DNA from: Microglena sp. YARC
Lineage: Eukaryota > Chlorophyta > Chlorophyceae > Chlamydomonadales > Chlamydomonadaceae
Length of the DNA: 64,000 bases
Direction of reading: 5' to 3'
NCBI GenBank assembly: GCA_022414725.1
Contig: CM039462.1
Span: forward strand, 101,210,481 to 101,274,480
Part shown: in pieces, positions 1-12,093 of the stretch
Numbering within the stretch: position 1 is the stretch's first letter
Layout of the letters: the number at the start of each line of letters is the position of its first letter
The notes under the pieces: generated by a model
Told to the model about the DNA's origin: nothing
Databases searched by the model: none
What the model saw: only the letters and a program-made list of their open reading frames with translations
Made by a program: the position numbers and the translations under genes

Positions 1-2
1 CC

Positions 3-140
3 CAGAGTGATGGTAGAGCTGCGGCAGTGGGCTCTGCTGCTGCTGATGTTGCAGAGGGGTCTGAAGATGCTGAGGGTAAGCAGCCCGGACGAGGCAGCAG
101 GCCCAGGACTCGGGTTAGGTCAAACCTGCCACCAAAGTAG
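3..140 (+). CDS. C-terminal end of an unidentified gene (partial)
   Basis: Frame 3 is open from the window edge to a TAG at 138-140. It reads as Ala/Gly/Glu-rich then basic, ending PRTRVRSNLPPK. Composition (GAx and GCx codons, acidic then basic patches) is coding-like, unlike the AT-rich sequence after it. No domain is recognisable and the start lies outside the window. The first bases recur at about 174-200 after the stop, an echo of the exon-copying seen elsewhere. A TGTAA, the usual green-algal poly(A) signal, occurs near 255 but at a common-motif level only. Confidence 0.4.
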   Translation, partial: QSDGRAAAVGSAAADVAEGSEDAEGKQPGRGSRPRTRVRSNLPPK

Positions 141-2401
141 TGGTGCTAGCTGGGGCAATGGATACTGCTTTGAGTGGTGGTAGAGCTGCGGCTGTTTCTA
201 TCTGGTCTGGTTTGGTGTTGCCTGGTCTGATCTGATACAGTCTCCTGATTAGGTACATGTAATTGCTAAATGGGGAGGACATTGAAATTGTTACATCCGT
301 GTAGAACCGTTACTCACATAGGGGAGGACATGTACCTACTCATTAAGCACTGTTTTGTAAGCAAAGTACTCGCATGTAGTGTGAAGCTTGCTAAAGCTTT
401 GCATGTAGTGGGGGCTTGCTGAAGCTTGGCATTTATATCTGATCTGGTTTGGTGCTACCTGATCTGATCACTTCGGATCCGATGTAATCTCCTACATAAA
501 TTTATTTATCTCGCCATCATAGTTGTGCTGTACCATCTTGCAAGATACCCTCAATGCTCTTGTAGCCTAGTAGTTCTGAAACCATCCTAGTTGCACAGAA
601 GCAGGGTATGAACAGGCAGAACAGATGCGGTACAGGTGAAGGATATGGACAGGCATTTAGTATAGAAGCAGTACAGATGGAGGATGACAGTTTGAAACGA
701 TGTGTGCTTAGGCGCTCTATTAATTTGTAATGTTAGGTGTCGTTTTTACGGATTGGGTTGTATCGTGGTTTTCTGCAAACTCTGGGCTGCCCACCGTCCT
801 CCAATTCCAAGTTCCCCTGTGCAATACCCACGGAGACCAGGGAGCATACAGATTAGACAGTTTAAAAACTTGTCCAGGTCCATGTTGGGTGGAGGCTTCC
901 AAGAGCTGGCAGCATTCTGCTGGGGGGCATGGTTGATATCGTTTGGGCTCCTGCCGTTGTGTCTACTTCCATGTTGTGTACGTTTACACTTTCCCTGGCA
1001 AAATAAACCTGCCGAAGACGGCAAGCGGCCTAACTGCTGGCTGAAGCTATGTAACCACTAATCGGGCGTTGTTTTGTGTATGGAGTCCCACAAACTGGGG
1101 TGGAAATTGTTTCAACAAAAAGTGCTCAATTGGCACTATAGTACGGACAATATAGGGTGATATGTCGTACAACACAAGAGCACGATATTATTGTGTTTTC
1201 TATCTTCTTCAATATGTGTTCATCTGACTCGATCTGACTTGAATTATTCTGAATCGTCGTTGTAACACTGTTATCTGTAAGGTAATATCCTCTTGGTCTC
1301 ATCCTATTTTCCCACAGTCGTTCGGATGAGGGTCGGGACAACGGGACTATGATGATATATACAATCCTGGATGTGGGACTACTACTAGTAGGCACCAAGT
1401 AGGCCCGCCATATCTCCCTACGTGCGCCTACTCTTTTGTAAGAGTGGCAACGCCATTCAAACTGAATCCTCGGTGTAGCTGGTTTGTGACGGGACTACGG
1501 GAGACCCGCCACCTGGTGAAATTCCTATCACAAAAAGATGCTCAATTGCCACTGTGCCTGTCTGCTGCGTGACTAGGTGACTTTCTTCTCTGAATCCTCT
1601 GAATCGCTGACTGAATCGATGTGATCCCACGGTGTTTTGCTCAAAACGTCAAGTTTCACGCCTGAAACGCACAAGGTGGAGGGTGCAGTACGCAGTACGT
1701 TGCTAACGTGGCTTTAGGCTCATGAAACTCATATTTGGCTCATGAAACGTAGGTTTTGTATACCAGTTTACCGGTAGTTAGGTTTCAGAACGTAGATTTT
1801 GAAGTACCCTTGACTAACCTCCTAAAGTCCTGGGCTGAAACTGAAATTATGTCGTCATAAAAAATAGTCACATGTGGTTACCATCCATGCTGCCACCAAG
1901 CTAGAAAACATCACACATGTTTACCTGCCAACTACCGTTTATTTTTCTATCGGCGTATATTTTTGCATGCATTTCATCGGGTTATTGCTCCTGACTGGAT
2001 TCCAGGCTGTATTCTGTGTGGCTTATTCGGGCCTCTGGCCTTCATTGCAACCGAGGTCCAGTCCGAAACCAGTCCGGAACAGGGAGTCCGGAACGGTTGA
2101 ACAGCGGTCGGGTATCCGCGTGTAACTCCGTAAACCACCGTTCGTACCATAAACAAACATGCCTACAGCTAAGCAAGCATACGGACTGAGACAGCTCTGC
2201 GACCGAACTTTGTTTCCTCCTCCTCCTCAAAGTCCCTCCATTTTAAAGCGACGGTGCATCGTATAAGCATGTCCACCTTTATCCAAGCATAAGCAACGTT
2301 GACATCGGGTGGCGTCGATTTGTCATCAGCGATCTCTGTGACTTCGAGCTTCAATAACTCTCAATTGTTCCTTCGCATTCGAACGTGCTTCTTGCCGTAC
2401 T
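141..2401. other. intergenic region with dispersed repeat fragments
   Basis: No convincing gene. 265-330 resembles 38575-38625 (shared core GAAATTGTTACATCCG and GTTACTCACA). 770-885 is a copy of the repeat also seen at 23515-23610 and 58128-58440 (core CCAATTCCAAGT then ACCAGGGAGCATAC). 1080-1130 and 1455-1550 are copies of the repeat containing CTGAATCCTC and CTGGGGTGGAA that is tandemly amplified at 59690-60620. The gene 1 promoter should lie just before 2402 but shows no motif I can name. Confidence 0.5.
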
Positions 2402-2783
2402 ATGCCTTCTCATCGGTCAAGAAGTCGCTCCCGTGACTCTAGCATCGATCGCCGTGCTGCTGACCGGCATGGGGGTAGGGATAGGGGTAGGGATGGAGAC
2501 AGGGACAGAGACATGGGCAGAGATAGAAGTGGAGATAGGAGCAGAGATAGAGGCAGGGACAGTGAGAGGGAAAAGGACAGGGGTATTGATAGGAGCAGGG
2601 ATAGGGGCAGAGATAGGGACAGAGACAGGGGCGGAGACCGGGACCGTGACAGAGATAGAAATATGGACAGGGACAGAGACAGGGGAGGGGACAGGAGCAC
2701 TGGCTATCACAGGAGCAGAACCGATGATGATCAACACAGGCGGACACATCCTGGGGAGCGGGGACCCCCATCACCTCGAAGGG
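2402..2783 (+). CDS. Gene 1 exon 1: RS/RD-rich N-terminus
   Basis: Starts [14 protein letters not shown] and continues as degenerate RDRDRD/DRGRDR repeats to SPRRG. The DNA is a purine-rich GGGACAG-type near-repeat, but the reading frame keeps Arg/Asp alternation with synonymous change, as selection for an SR-like domain would produce. The ATG at 2402 is the first in frame. The donor GGG|GTAGGT (GT at 2784) gives phase 1, which fits exon 2. A second GT at 2788 would give phase 2 and does not fit. Confidence 0.75.
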
Positions 2784-5700
2784 GTAGGTGAAATAATTTC
2801 ATTATTTTTTGTTTCATTCCATTGTTGTACACTGCTGATTAGGGGGATTTTTGAACTATCCAGGCTGCGAGTGCTTAAGGACATCTTGCAAGATGTCTAT
2901 AAGCACTCGCACTCTGAATAGTTCAACAATTATGCATGTCCCGAGAGGGGGAACGATGATTACCCAGCGGTCCCAGCCAGTGCCACAGCGGGTCATAGCT
3001 ATGGTGGCGACTTCGTATTTACCAAGATTCCACACCCGACCTGCGTCCAAGGGGATTCGATACCCCCCCACACTCTCAGGATCTAAGGCACACTGTTATT
3101 TGTAGGGATCGGCATATCATATGATGTTGGCCAAAGGTGAGTATGATATCATGTGATATCATACAAATTGCATCAAATGATATTGTATTTAAATGGTAAC
3201 TTTGGCCTAGTCAGACTGCCGGCATCATATGATATCATATCATATCAAATGATGACATGATATCATATTGCTGTTCCCTAGTTTTTTTGCTTATAAACGT
3301 GCATGATGGGTGGGAATGGTGCCACAGGGGTGCAGAACAGGGTGCCAACGACCCCCACAGAATTGCATTGTAGAGTGTCATAGTCAGGCCATAGTTGACC
3401 CAACACAAGCCTGCTTCACCTTATCCAGGGGGGGTCTTCCAACCACTTCCCGATAGAAAATTACAGGGTACAACTTGGTTCTAGCAATAAATCAATAAGG
3501 CAAAGAAGCAAGAAAGCAAGAAATTTTAGCAGAGTCATGGAGCCGATAGCAGCTCCAACACTAACGCCGCCACCACCACTAACATCACCACCATCTTCCC
3601 CCCCCCACACACACACACCACCACCACCCACACCCACACACCACACACACACACAACCACCATCACCACCACCACCACCTTCACCACCAACATCACCACC
3701 ACCACCTCCACCTCCACCACCACCACCACCACCACCACCTCCAACACAACCACCTCCAACACAACCATCACCACCTCCACCTTCACCACCACCATCACCA
3801 CCACCACCTCCAACACCAACACCAACACCAGCACGACCACCTCCAACACCACCACCAACACCTCCACCTTCACCCCCACCATCACCACCACCACCTCCAC
3901 CACCATCATCACCACCTTCACCACCACCACTGTCTCCACCTCCACAAATACCACCACCACCTCCGCCACCACCATCACCACCACCACCACCACCACCACC
4001 TCCACCTCCACCTCCACCTCCACCTCCACCACCACCACCACCCACCCACCCACCATCACCACCACCACCACCTTCACCACCACCACCATGAATACCTGCA
4101 GAGAGTGGCCCCCCAATTAGTGATGCTCCTCCACCCATTGGCTCCATCCATCAAGGCACGGTGCACACAATCAAACCGTTTGGCTTATTCCTGTCAGTCG
4201 ATGGCTACCGGAGGCAAGTGCTAGTGCACCACAGTCAGGTGTGTGGGCATGATGATAATGATACTATATTATGGGGTTCAGTTCACCAGTTGGCCTATTC
4301 CTGTCAATCGATGGCTACCGGAGGCAAGTGCTGGTGCACCACAGTCAGGTGTGTGGGCATGATGATAATGATACTATATTATGGGGTTCAGTTCACCAGT
4401 TGGCCTATTCCTGTCAGTCGATGGCTACCGGAGGCAAGTGCTGGTGCACCACAGTCAGGTGTGTGGGCATGATGATAATGATACTATATTATGGGGTTCA
4501 GTTCACCAGTTGGCCTATTCCTGTCAGTCGATGGCTACCGGAGGCAAGTGCTGGTGCACCACAGTCAGGTGTGTGGGCATGATGATAATGATACTATATT
4601 ATGGGGTTCAGTTCACCAGTTGGCCTATTCCTGTCAGTCGATGGCTACCGGAGGCAAGTGCTGGTGCACCACAGTCAGGTGTGTGGGCATGATGATAATG
4701 ATACTATATTATGGGGTTCAGTTCACCAGTTGGCCTATTCCTGTCAGTTGATGGCTATCAAAGGCAAGTTTTTGTGTATTATGACTATAGTATGGTATAT
4801 TATTAGGTATCGGCTATGTTATGTAATATTAGTGAATGAATAATATTACAGAATATTATATAATATTAGTCGGAAGAGCTGTCTCACCAGAATTTTGAAT
4901 TTATTTGAAAAACTAATATTATTGTGACACTATAATAATATTAGTTAAGATTAGTTTTTCAAACACTAATTTAAGTTGCCGTTCCCTATATATTATGGAG
5001 TTCAGTTTACCAGTGCTTGTTTTGTATACAGCCCTTCCCAATATTTTGGTTTTTAATTAATTGGAATGTTGGAAGCGGTTTTAACAAACTTAATAAAAAA
5101 TAAAACGTAGCACAATTTGATGAGATGTACACATGTAAAAATGTACACATGTAAAAATGTACCACAGGTTGATGAGATGTACACATGTAAAAATGTACCA
5201 CAGATTGATGAGATGTACACATGTAAAAATGTACCACAGGTTGATGAGATGTACAAATGTAAACATGTGAAAATGTACCACAGGTTGATGAGATGTACAC
5301 ATGTAAAAATGTACCACAGGTTGATGAGATGTACAAATGTAAACATGTAAAAATGTACCACAGGTTGATGAGATGTACAAATGTAAACATGTAAACATGT
5401 ACCACAGGTTGATGAGATGTACACATGTAAAAATGTACCTCAGGTTGATGAGATGTACAAATGTAAACATGTAAAAATGTACCACAGGTTGATGAGATGT
5501 ACACATGTAAAAATGTACCTCAGGTTGATAAGATGTACAAATGTAAACATGTAAAAATGTACCACAGGTTGATGAGATGTACACATGTAAACATGTACCT
5601 CAGGTTGATGAGATGTACACATGTAAACATGTAAAAATGTACCACAGGTTGATGAGATGTACACATGTGAACATGTACCACAGGTTGATGAGATGTACAC

Positions 5701-8432
5701 ATGTAAAAATGTACCTCAGGTTGATGAGATGTACAAATGTAAACATGTAAAAATGTACCACAGGTTGATGAGATGTGCACATGTAAAAATGTACCTCAGG
5801 TTGATGAGATGTACAAATGTAAACATGTAAAAATGTACCACAGGTTGATGAGATGTTCACATGTAAACATGTAAAAATGTACCACAGGTTGATGAGATGT
5901 ACACATGTAAAAATGTACCACAGGTTGATAAGATGTACAAATGTAAACATGTAAAAATGTAACACAGGTTGATGAGATGTACACATGTAAAAATGTACCA
6001 CAGGTTGATGATTGCGTGCGCTTTGAGCTTTACCCTAAACCCTTGACTTCAAACTGTTAATTTATTCCTTGATGATGTGACAAAATGTGTGACAGGTAGA
6101 TAAGGGTGTGTACTTTGAGCATGAGGATGACAATGAAAATGAAAAATTATGCATAAATACAGGTAGATAAGGGTGTGCGCTTTGAGCGTGAGGATAACAA
6201 TGGAATGTAAAAATATGCATAAATACAGGTGGATAAGGGTGTGCTTTGAGAGTGAACCAACCAACCAACCAACCAACCAACCAACCAACCAACCAACCTG
6301 CCAACCTGCCAACCAACCAACCAACCAACCAACTAACCAACCAACCAACCAACCAACCAATTGTTCCCCCTTACCAATGAACCCCAGGTAGATGAGGGTG
6401 TGCGCTTTGAGCGTGAGGACGACGATGAAACTAAGGTCAAGGCCTTAGACTTCCTATTTCCTAAAGGGGCGTCTGTCTATGTCAAGGTGTGGCATGCTAT
6501 CCTGATGCACTGCCTCTTATGTACTGCCAGGATGTATCGCCTTTACCTCCTATTCCTCAAGGAGTGTCTGTCTATGTCAAGGTGTGGCATGCTATCCTGA
6601 TACACTGTCTCTTATGTACTGCCAGGATGTATTGCCTTGTACCTCCTATCCTCCAAAGGGTCGTCTGTCTATGCCAAGGTGTGGCATGCTATCCTGATGC
6701 ACTGTCTCTTACGTACTGCCAGGATGTATTGCCTTGTACCTCCTATCCACAAAAGGGGCGTCTGTCTATGTCAAGGTGTGGCATGCTATCCTGATGCACT
6801 GTCTTTTATGTACTGCCAGGATGTATCGCCTTGTACATCCTATTCTCCAAAGGGGCGTCTATCTATGTCAAGGTGTGGCATGCTATCCTGATGCACTGTC
6901 TTTTATGTACTGCCATGATGTATTGCCTATTAATTCCTATTCCCCAAAGGTCCATCTGGCTAGTGTGGAAGTTAGGCAAAACCAGACACGCGTTCGAGCA
7001 GGAATTCCTCGGTATGCTGGCTCATTTCCTACTATAGTTTCTGTAATAGCCTGGTCTAACAGCCTTCAGGCTGCTCACCGTCCGTGGGCTGAAAAAACAT
7101 GGGTAGTGCAAGCACTACTACACCACACTCCTGAGTAAGGCCAAACCAGAAACTCAAAATTTCCACCCAATTGTCTTGGGTGTATAGAGGGTACTCAGAG
7201 GAGACATGCTGCATAGCCTTAAAACCATCTTCAAATTCTCAAACACCCAAAACTTGCTAGGTCAGCTCAGAATCAGGGCTAGGAAAGGGGCCTACTTGAA
7301 AACTTTGTTTAACTTTGTCTAAATCCACATTTAAGGCCACAAATGGATAGCGCTTGTTGAGAGCGCTATCCATGTGTCCTCGTAAAGAGGATCAGTAATG
7401 ATAACGCCTGGTGGGGCATGGGATTAAGGGAGCCCTGTCTAGGCCACAAATAGATAGCGCTCGTTGAGATTGCTGCACTCCCCTTTTAATGTCAAACTGT
7501 TTTGTGCATTACGGGCTGTACCCATAAAGCCAAACACCTCGGGGGGGTATGCTCCAGGGTACTTCCATTGACCAAATTGGCCAGCGCTTTAGCGCACTTG
7601 AAAAACAAAAAACTGCGCTTTGTAGTGCAAAAAGCGCAAAAAATGCTTGCTGCGCCCACAGGGGGTTGCAACAAACTGCGTGAAACACGCAGTGGGGCTC
7701 AAAAAGGCAGCGCGTCTGCGCCCAAAAGCGCGCGCTTGGAATTACCCTGGTGGTGCTCTTAAAACATTGTCCTCGTTTAGAGGATCACTATACAGCCTAC
7801 TATGACCGCTAATTGGCTTACCCTGGCCTGGGTAAGCCAATTAGGCTAAAGGCACTTGCCCAACCCCAAACAATCGAAATCAACTCTAGATTTCCAGGAG
7901 GGGCTAGAGGATTTGTCTGCAATGCAGTGTGGGTGGGTGGGTTGTTGCGTAGATGCTGTTTTGTGGGTGGGTACTGCTAATTATAATTGGTGGGGGAGAT
8001 ATGGGCCTCGCAAGCTTGGAGCGAGGGAGTGTGTGTGTGGGGGGGGGGGGGGGGGGGGGGGGGAGGGGGGGGGGGGGGGAGGGCAAAAAACAATCCAGAG
8101 GTAGGGTCTAAACAAGTCCTGTGCAGCGTCGCAAGCGACGCAAAACATTGGCGGAGAGTGTCGGCAACGGAACGACAGGTGGCAACGATGTAGCTGACCG
8201 AAGCCAGTTAGTTGTGAGACAGTTGGCTGACGTGTCAGGCTTTGTCTCGGTCGCGGTCGTCTGTGCTTTCAGTGCGACTCAGTCCCAAACATTATGTGTA
8301 TATATATATAGGAAAGGAACCATGCTAACCTGCATCGACGATTACCTGTTGCTGCCGACCCACAGCGGTGCACAGCTGTCAACCACCATGCTCGTCACTC
8401 AGTCCCAAACATTCTTCTCTCTCCCCCCCCCC

Positions 8433-8512
<80 letters not shown>

Positions 8513-11431
8513 CACCATCCTCTTCACTCAGTCCCACACATTCTTCTCTATATATACATATTGGTCTACGCCCAACACTCTTGCACTGTGCTTGCTCCCC
8601 CAGGTGACCGAGGTGAACGAGGACGGCAATCGACCGGGGGAGATGCGTGTAAGCGGCAGTATGCGCGTTGTCGCACAGGAGGATGGGAAGGACTTGGATC
8701 CAACAGGAAGCATGGCGAATTCCAGAAGTGAGCAAATGAGGCCACCCACATATGCACACACACTGTTTTGTTTTGTACATACACACACACACAGACACAC
8801 ACACACACCAATATACACATACACACTGTTTATTTGTTTACACACATATATATATATATATACACACACACACTGTTTCTTTCTTGGGTACGCGTAGCAG
8901 CTTCTAGGCAGGTAATTTCTTCCTGGGCCAAAGCGTATGCGTAGCAGCTTCCAGGCAGCTCATTTCTTCCTGGGCCAAAGCGTACGCGTAGCAGCTTCTA
9001 GGCAGCCCATTTCTTCCTGGGCTCATTTCTTCATTAGGCCAAACTGAAGCTAGCTAGGGCGTCTGAAATCTCGCATGACCGAGGTTCCAAAAATAGTAAT
9101 GATAACGCCTGGTGAGGCGTGGTATTAAGGGAGCCCCGTCTTACAGCGGTAGGGAACGGGCTGCTACTTTTCCTGGACGAAGCTACCATGGAGGTTGACC
9201 GGAGCCGCGAACACTTAAGCGCTCCCGTGGGGATTTGAGTTAGGCAACCTACGTTGTTCAAGGAGCTCTGCCGTTGAGCCACTCGTTGAACGGAGATTCA
9301 GCGATTCCTATCAGGGGTTTTTATTTCCGCTGTCTATAGCGATCGCTAGTTTTGACCCCATTTGAGCGAAATTATCGCTATAAAAAAAGTAAACAAACAA
9401 AAGTTTTTTTTTTTGCTTGCACTTAAGGGCCCTAAAAAGCTACAAAAAGCTATAGAAAGCACTAAAACGCTGTCCCTGGAGGAGGCCTAAAACCATAAAG
9501 CTAGGGAAAACCCACTTTCAGATTTGAAAAAAAATCTGATTCCTATGGAGATGAAAGCTTTGGGATTGACGCAGTGGCTGGCTAATGGAGCTGCCTGGAA
9601 GCTGCCATGCGTGGCCCCAAAAGAAATAGTACCCAGGACAACGTACCCACTGTTTGTGGCACCTGTAGTATCTCGCCATCCATTTCTCAATCCCAATCCA
9701 ATCCCATTTCTCAATCCCAATCCAATCCCATCCCCCTATTAACCGACCCACAGTTATCAAAACAGTATATAATCCAAATCCTCTCACAAAATCAAAAACA
9801 ACTCTGTATGAACGCCCAGAGGTTGGAAAATATAAATCCAGACCCAAATCCAAATCCAAATCCAAATCCAAATCCAAATCCTCACACAAAAATAAATCAT
9901 ACTCTGGGTGGTCCCCAAAGTGCTGAGCCCCCTGAGGTTGGCAGATCTAAATTTAACATTTAAATCAAAATCAAAATAAAAATAAAAATCCGCACACGAA
10001 ACAAATAATACTCTGGGTGGACGCCTAAGTGGAGAGCCCCCAGTTGGCGAATCTGAATCCTGATCCAGATCCAAATCCAAATCCTCACAACAAAACAAAA
10101 ACTACCCTGGGTGGGCCCCAAAATCCTGAGCCCCCTGAGGTTGGCAGATCTAAATCTTAATCCATTTTTAATTCATATTCAAATCCAAATTCAAATTTCA
10201 ATTCAAATCCTCTCGCCAAATCAAAAACTACTCAAGGTGCAGGGCCACGTGGACCCCAAAGTGATGAGCCCCCTGAGTTTGGTAGATCCAAATCGAAATC
10301 CAAATTTAAATTTAAATCCCCTCACCAAATAAAAATCTACTCCAGGTGCGGGGCCTGGTGGACCCCAAAGTGATGAGCCCCCAGAGATTGGCAGATCTAA
10401 ATCCAAATCCAAATTCAAATTCAAATCAGGTGCGGGGCCAGGTGGACCCCAAAGTGATGAGCCCCCAGAGGTTGGCAGATCTAAATCCAAATCCAAATTC
10501 AAATTCAAATCAGGTGCGGGGCCAGGTGGACCCCAAAGTGATGAGCCCCCTGAGGTTGGCAGATCTAAATCCAAATTCAAATTCAAATCAGGTGCAGGGC
10601 CAGGTGGACCCCAAAGCGACGAGTCTACTGAGTTTGGCAGATCCAAATCGAAATTCAAATTTAAATTCAAATCCCCTCACCAAAGAAAAAACTGCTCCAG
10701 GTGCGGGGCCAGGTGGACCCCAAAGTGTTGAGCCCCCTGAGGTTGGCAGATCTAAATCCAAATCCAAATTCAAATTCAAATCAGGTCAGTAGCCAGTTGG
10801 ACCCCGATGCGATGAGTCAAATTTCAATTCAAATGCCCTCACCAAATAAAAAACTACTCCAGGTTCAGGGCCAGGTGGACCATTAAGGGCTGGGCCCCCT
10901 GAGGTTGGATCTTAATCCAAATCCAAATTTAAATTCAAATTCAAATCCCAATTTAAATTCAAATCAGGTGCGGGGCCAGGTGGCCCCCAAAGCGATGAGC
11001 CCCCTGAGGTTGGCAACATCCACCGGGGTACTGTGAAAAGGATTGAGGCATACGGCGTCTTTGTGGCTTTGGAAGGATTCAGAAAGCACGGCCTTGTCCA
11101 CGCTAGTCAGGTGTGTTAGGAGGGTGTGTGTGTGGTGGTGGTGGGGTGGTGGGGTGGGGGGGGCTAGTCCACTCAAGTCAAGTGTGTTGGGAGCCGGAGA
11201 CAAGGGCAAAGGCAGGGGGGGGAGGGACGGGGAGGGGGAGGGGGGGAAGGGGGAGGGGGAGAGACTTGTGTCAGGGGTGTGTGTGGGGGCTGTGGGGAGG
11301 TGGGGGGTGTGGGGGGGGGGCATTCGAGTCAGGTGTGTTGGGAGCCGGAGACAAAGGCGGGCAAGAGTGGAGGAGGGGGAGGGGAGAGACTTGGGTTGGG
11401 GTTGGGGGGGGCTGTGGGGAGGTGTGTGTGT

Positions 11432-11474
<43 letters not shown>

Positions 11475-12062
11475 TTCAACTCAGGTGTGTTGGGAGCCGG
11501 ATTCAAGGGCAAAGGCAGGGTTGGAGGGACGGGGAGGAGGAGGGGGATGGGGAGAGACTTGGTTCAGGGGATATGGTGGGCTGGCAGGGAGGTGTGAGGG
11601 TGTGAGGGTGGGGGATTTATGTGTGTATATATATGTGTGTATAAATGAGTGTGTATATATTTTGAATTGCCCTGGCCTCAACCCTACCTCAATCTATACC
11701 CTGTCTGATCCCCCTTCTAAACTGAGCTGCCTTGTATGCAGGTGGTGCTCTCCCTTATAAACTGAGGTGCCTGGTCATATGCAGGTGGCTAACTACCTTT
11801 CATACCTAACTTGTCCCAGTGGCTGGCTAATGGATCTGGCTGGAAGCTGCCGTGCGTAGCCCAAAATCAGGTGCTTGGTTATATGCAGTTATTCAGGTGC
11901 CTAACTACCAGGTGCTTGGTTGTATGCAGGTGGCTAACTACCTTTCATTTAACAAAGAAGACAGCGATGCTGAGAAGAAGGCAGAGCTATCCGGCGTTGT
12001 TGCTATTGGGGACAATGTGTTTGTCAAGGTGATAGCATATGTATGTATGCGTTGCATGTATG

Positions 12063-12093
<31 letters not shown>

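Larger units (their letters stand above)
2784..4101 (+). other. Gene 1 intron 1
   Basis: Contains a 76-bp hairpin (2851-2926), a TA-flanked MITE (3105-3278) and a long CCA/CCT trinucleotide tract (3555-4090) that doubles as the upstream pyrimidine/CA-rich region of the exon 2 acceptor. Confidence 0.6.
8728..9894 (+). other. Gene 1 intron 4, 5' part
   Basis: CA/TA microsatellites (8756-8880), three foldback-repeat fragments with GCAGCTTCTAGGCAGC (8897-9010), a minus-strand SINE (9099-9299), a hAT MITE (9312-9538), and AATCCC/AATCCA repeats (9685-9890). Confidence 0.7.

Noticed and set aside
702..1061. 119-residue ORF
   Set aside because: Overlaps a dispersed repeat (770-885) found elsewhere, with equally long antisense frames.
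2930..3100. Possible extra exon ([24 protein letters not shown])
   Set aside because: Composition is coding-like, but no donor gives the phase required between exon 1 (phase 1) and exon 2, while exon 1 to exon 2 joins cleanly without it.
3461..4147. Gly-, Val- and Pro-rich long open frames on both strands
   Set aside because: Pure CCA/CCT triplet repeat; every frame is open and none has coding-like variation.
5007..6001. Repeated [15 protein letters not shown] minus-strand ORF; also looked at as a CRISPR-like array
   Set aside because: Units are contiguous and variable in length (37/80 bp) with no unique spacers, in a eukaryotic intron; it derives from a splice junction.
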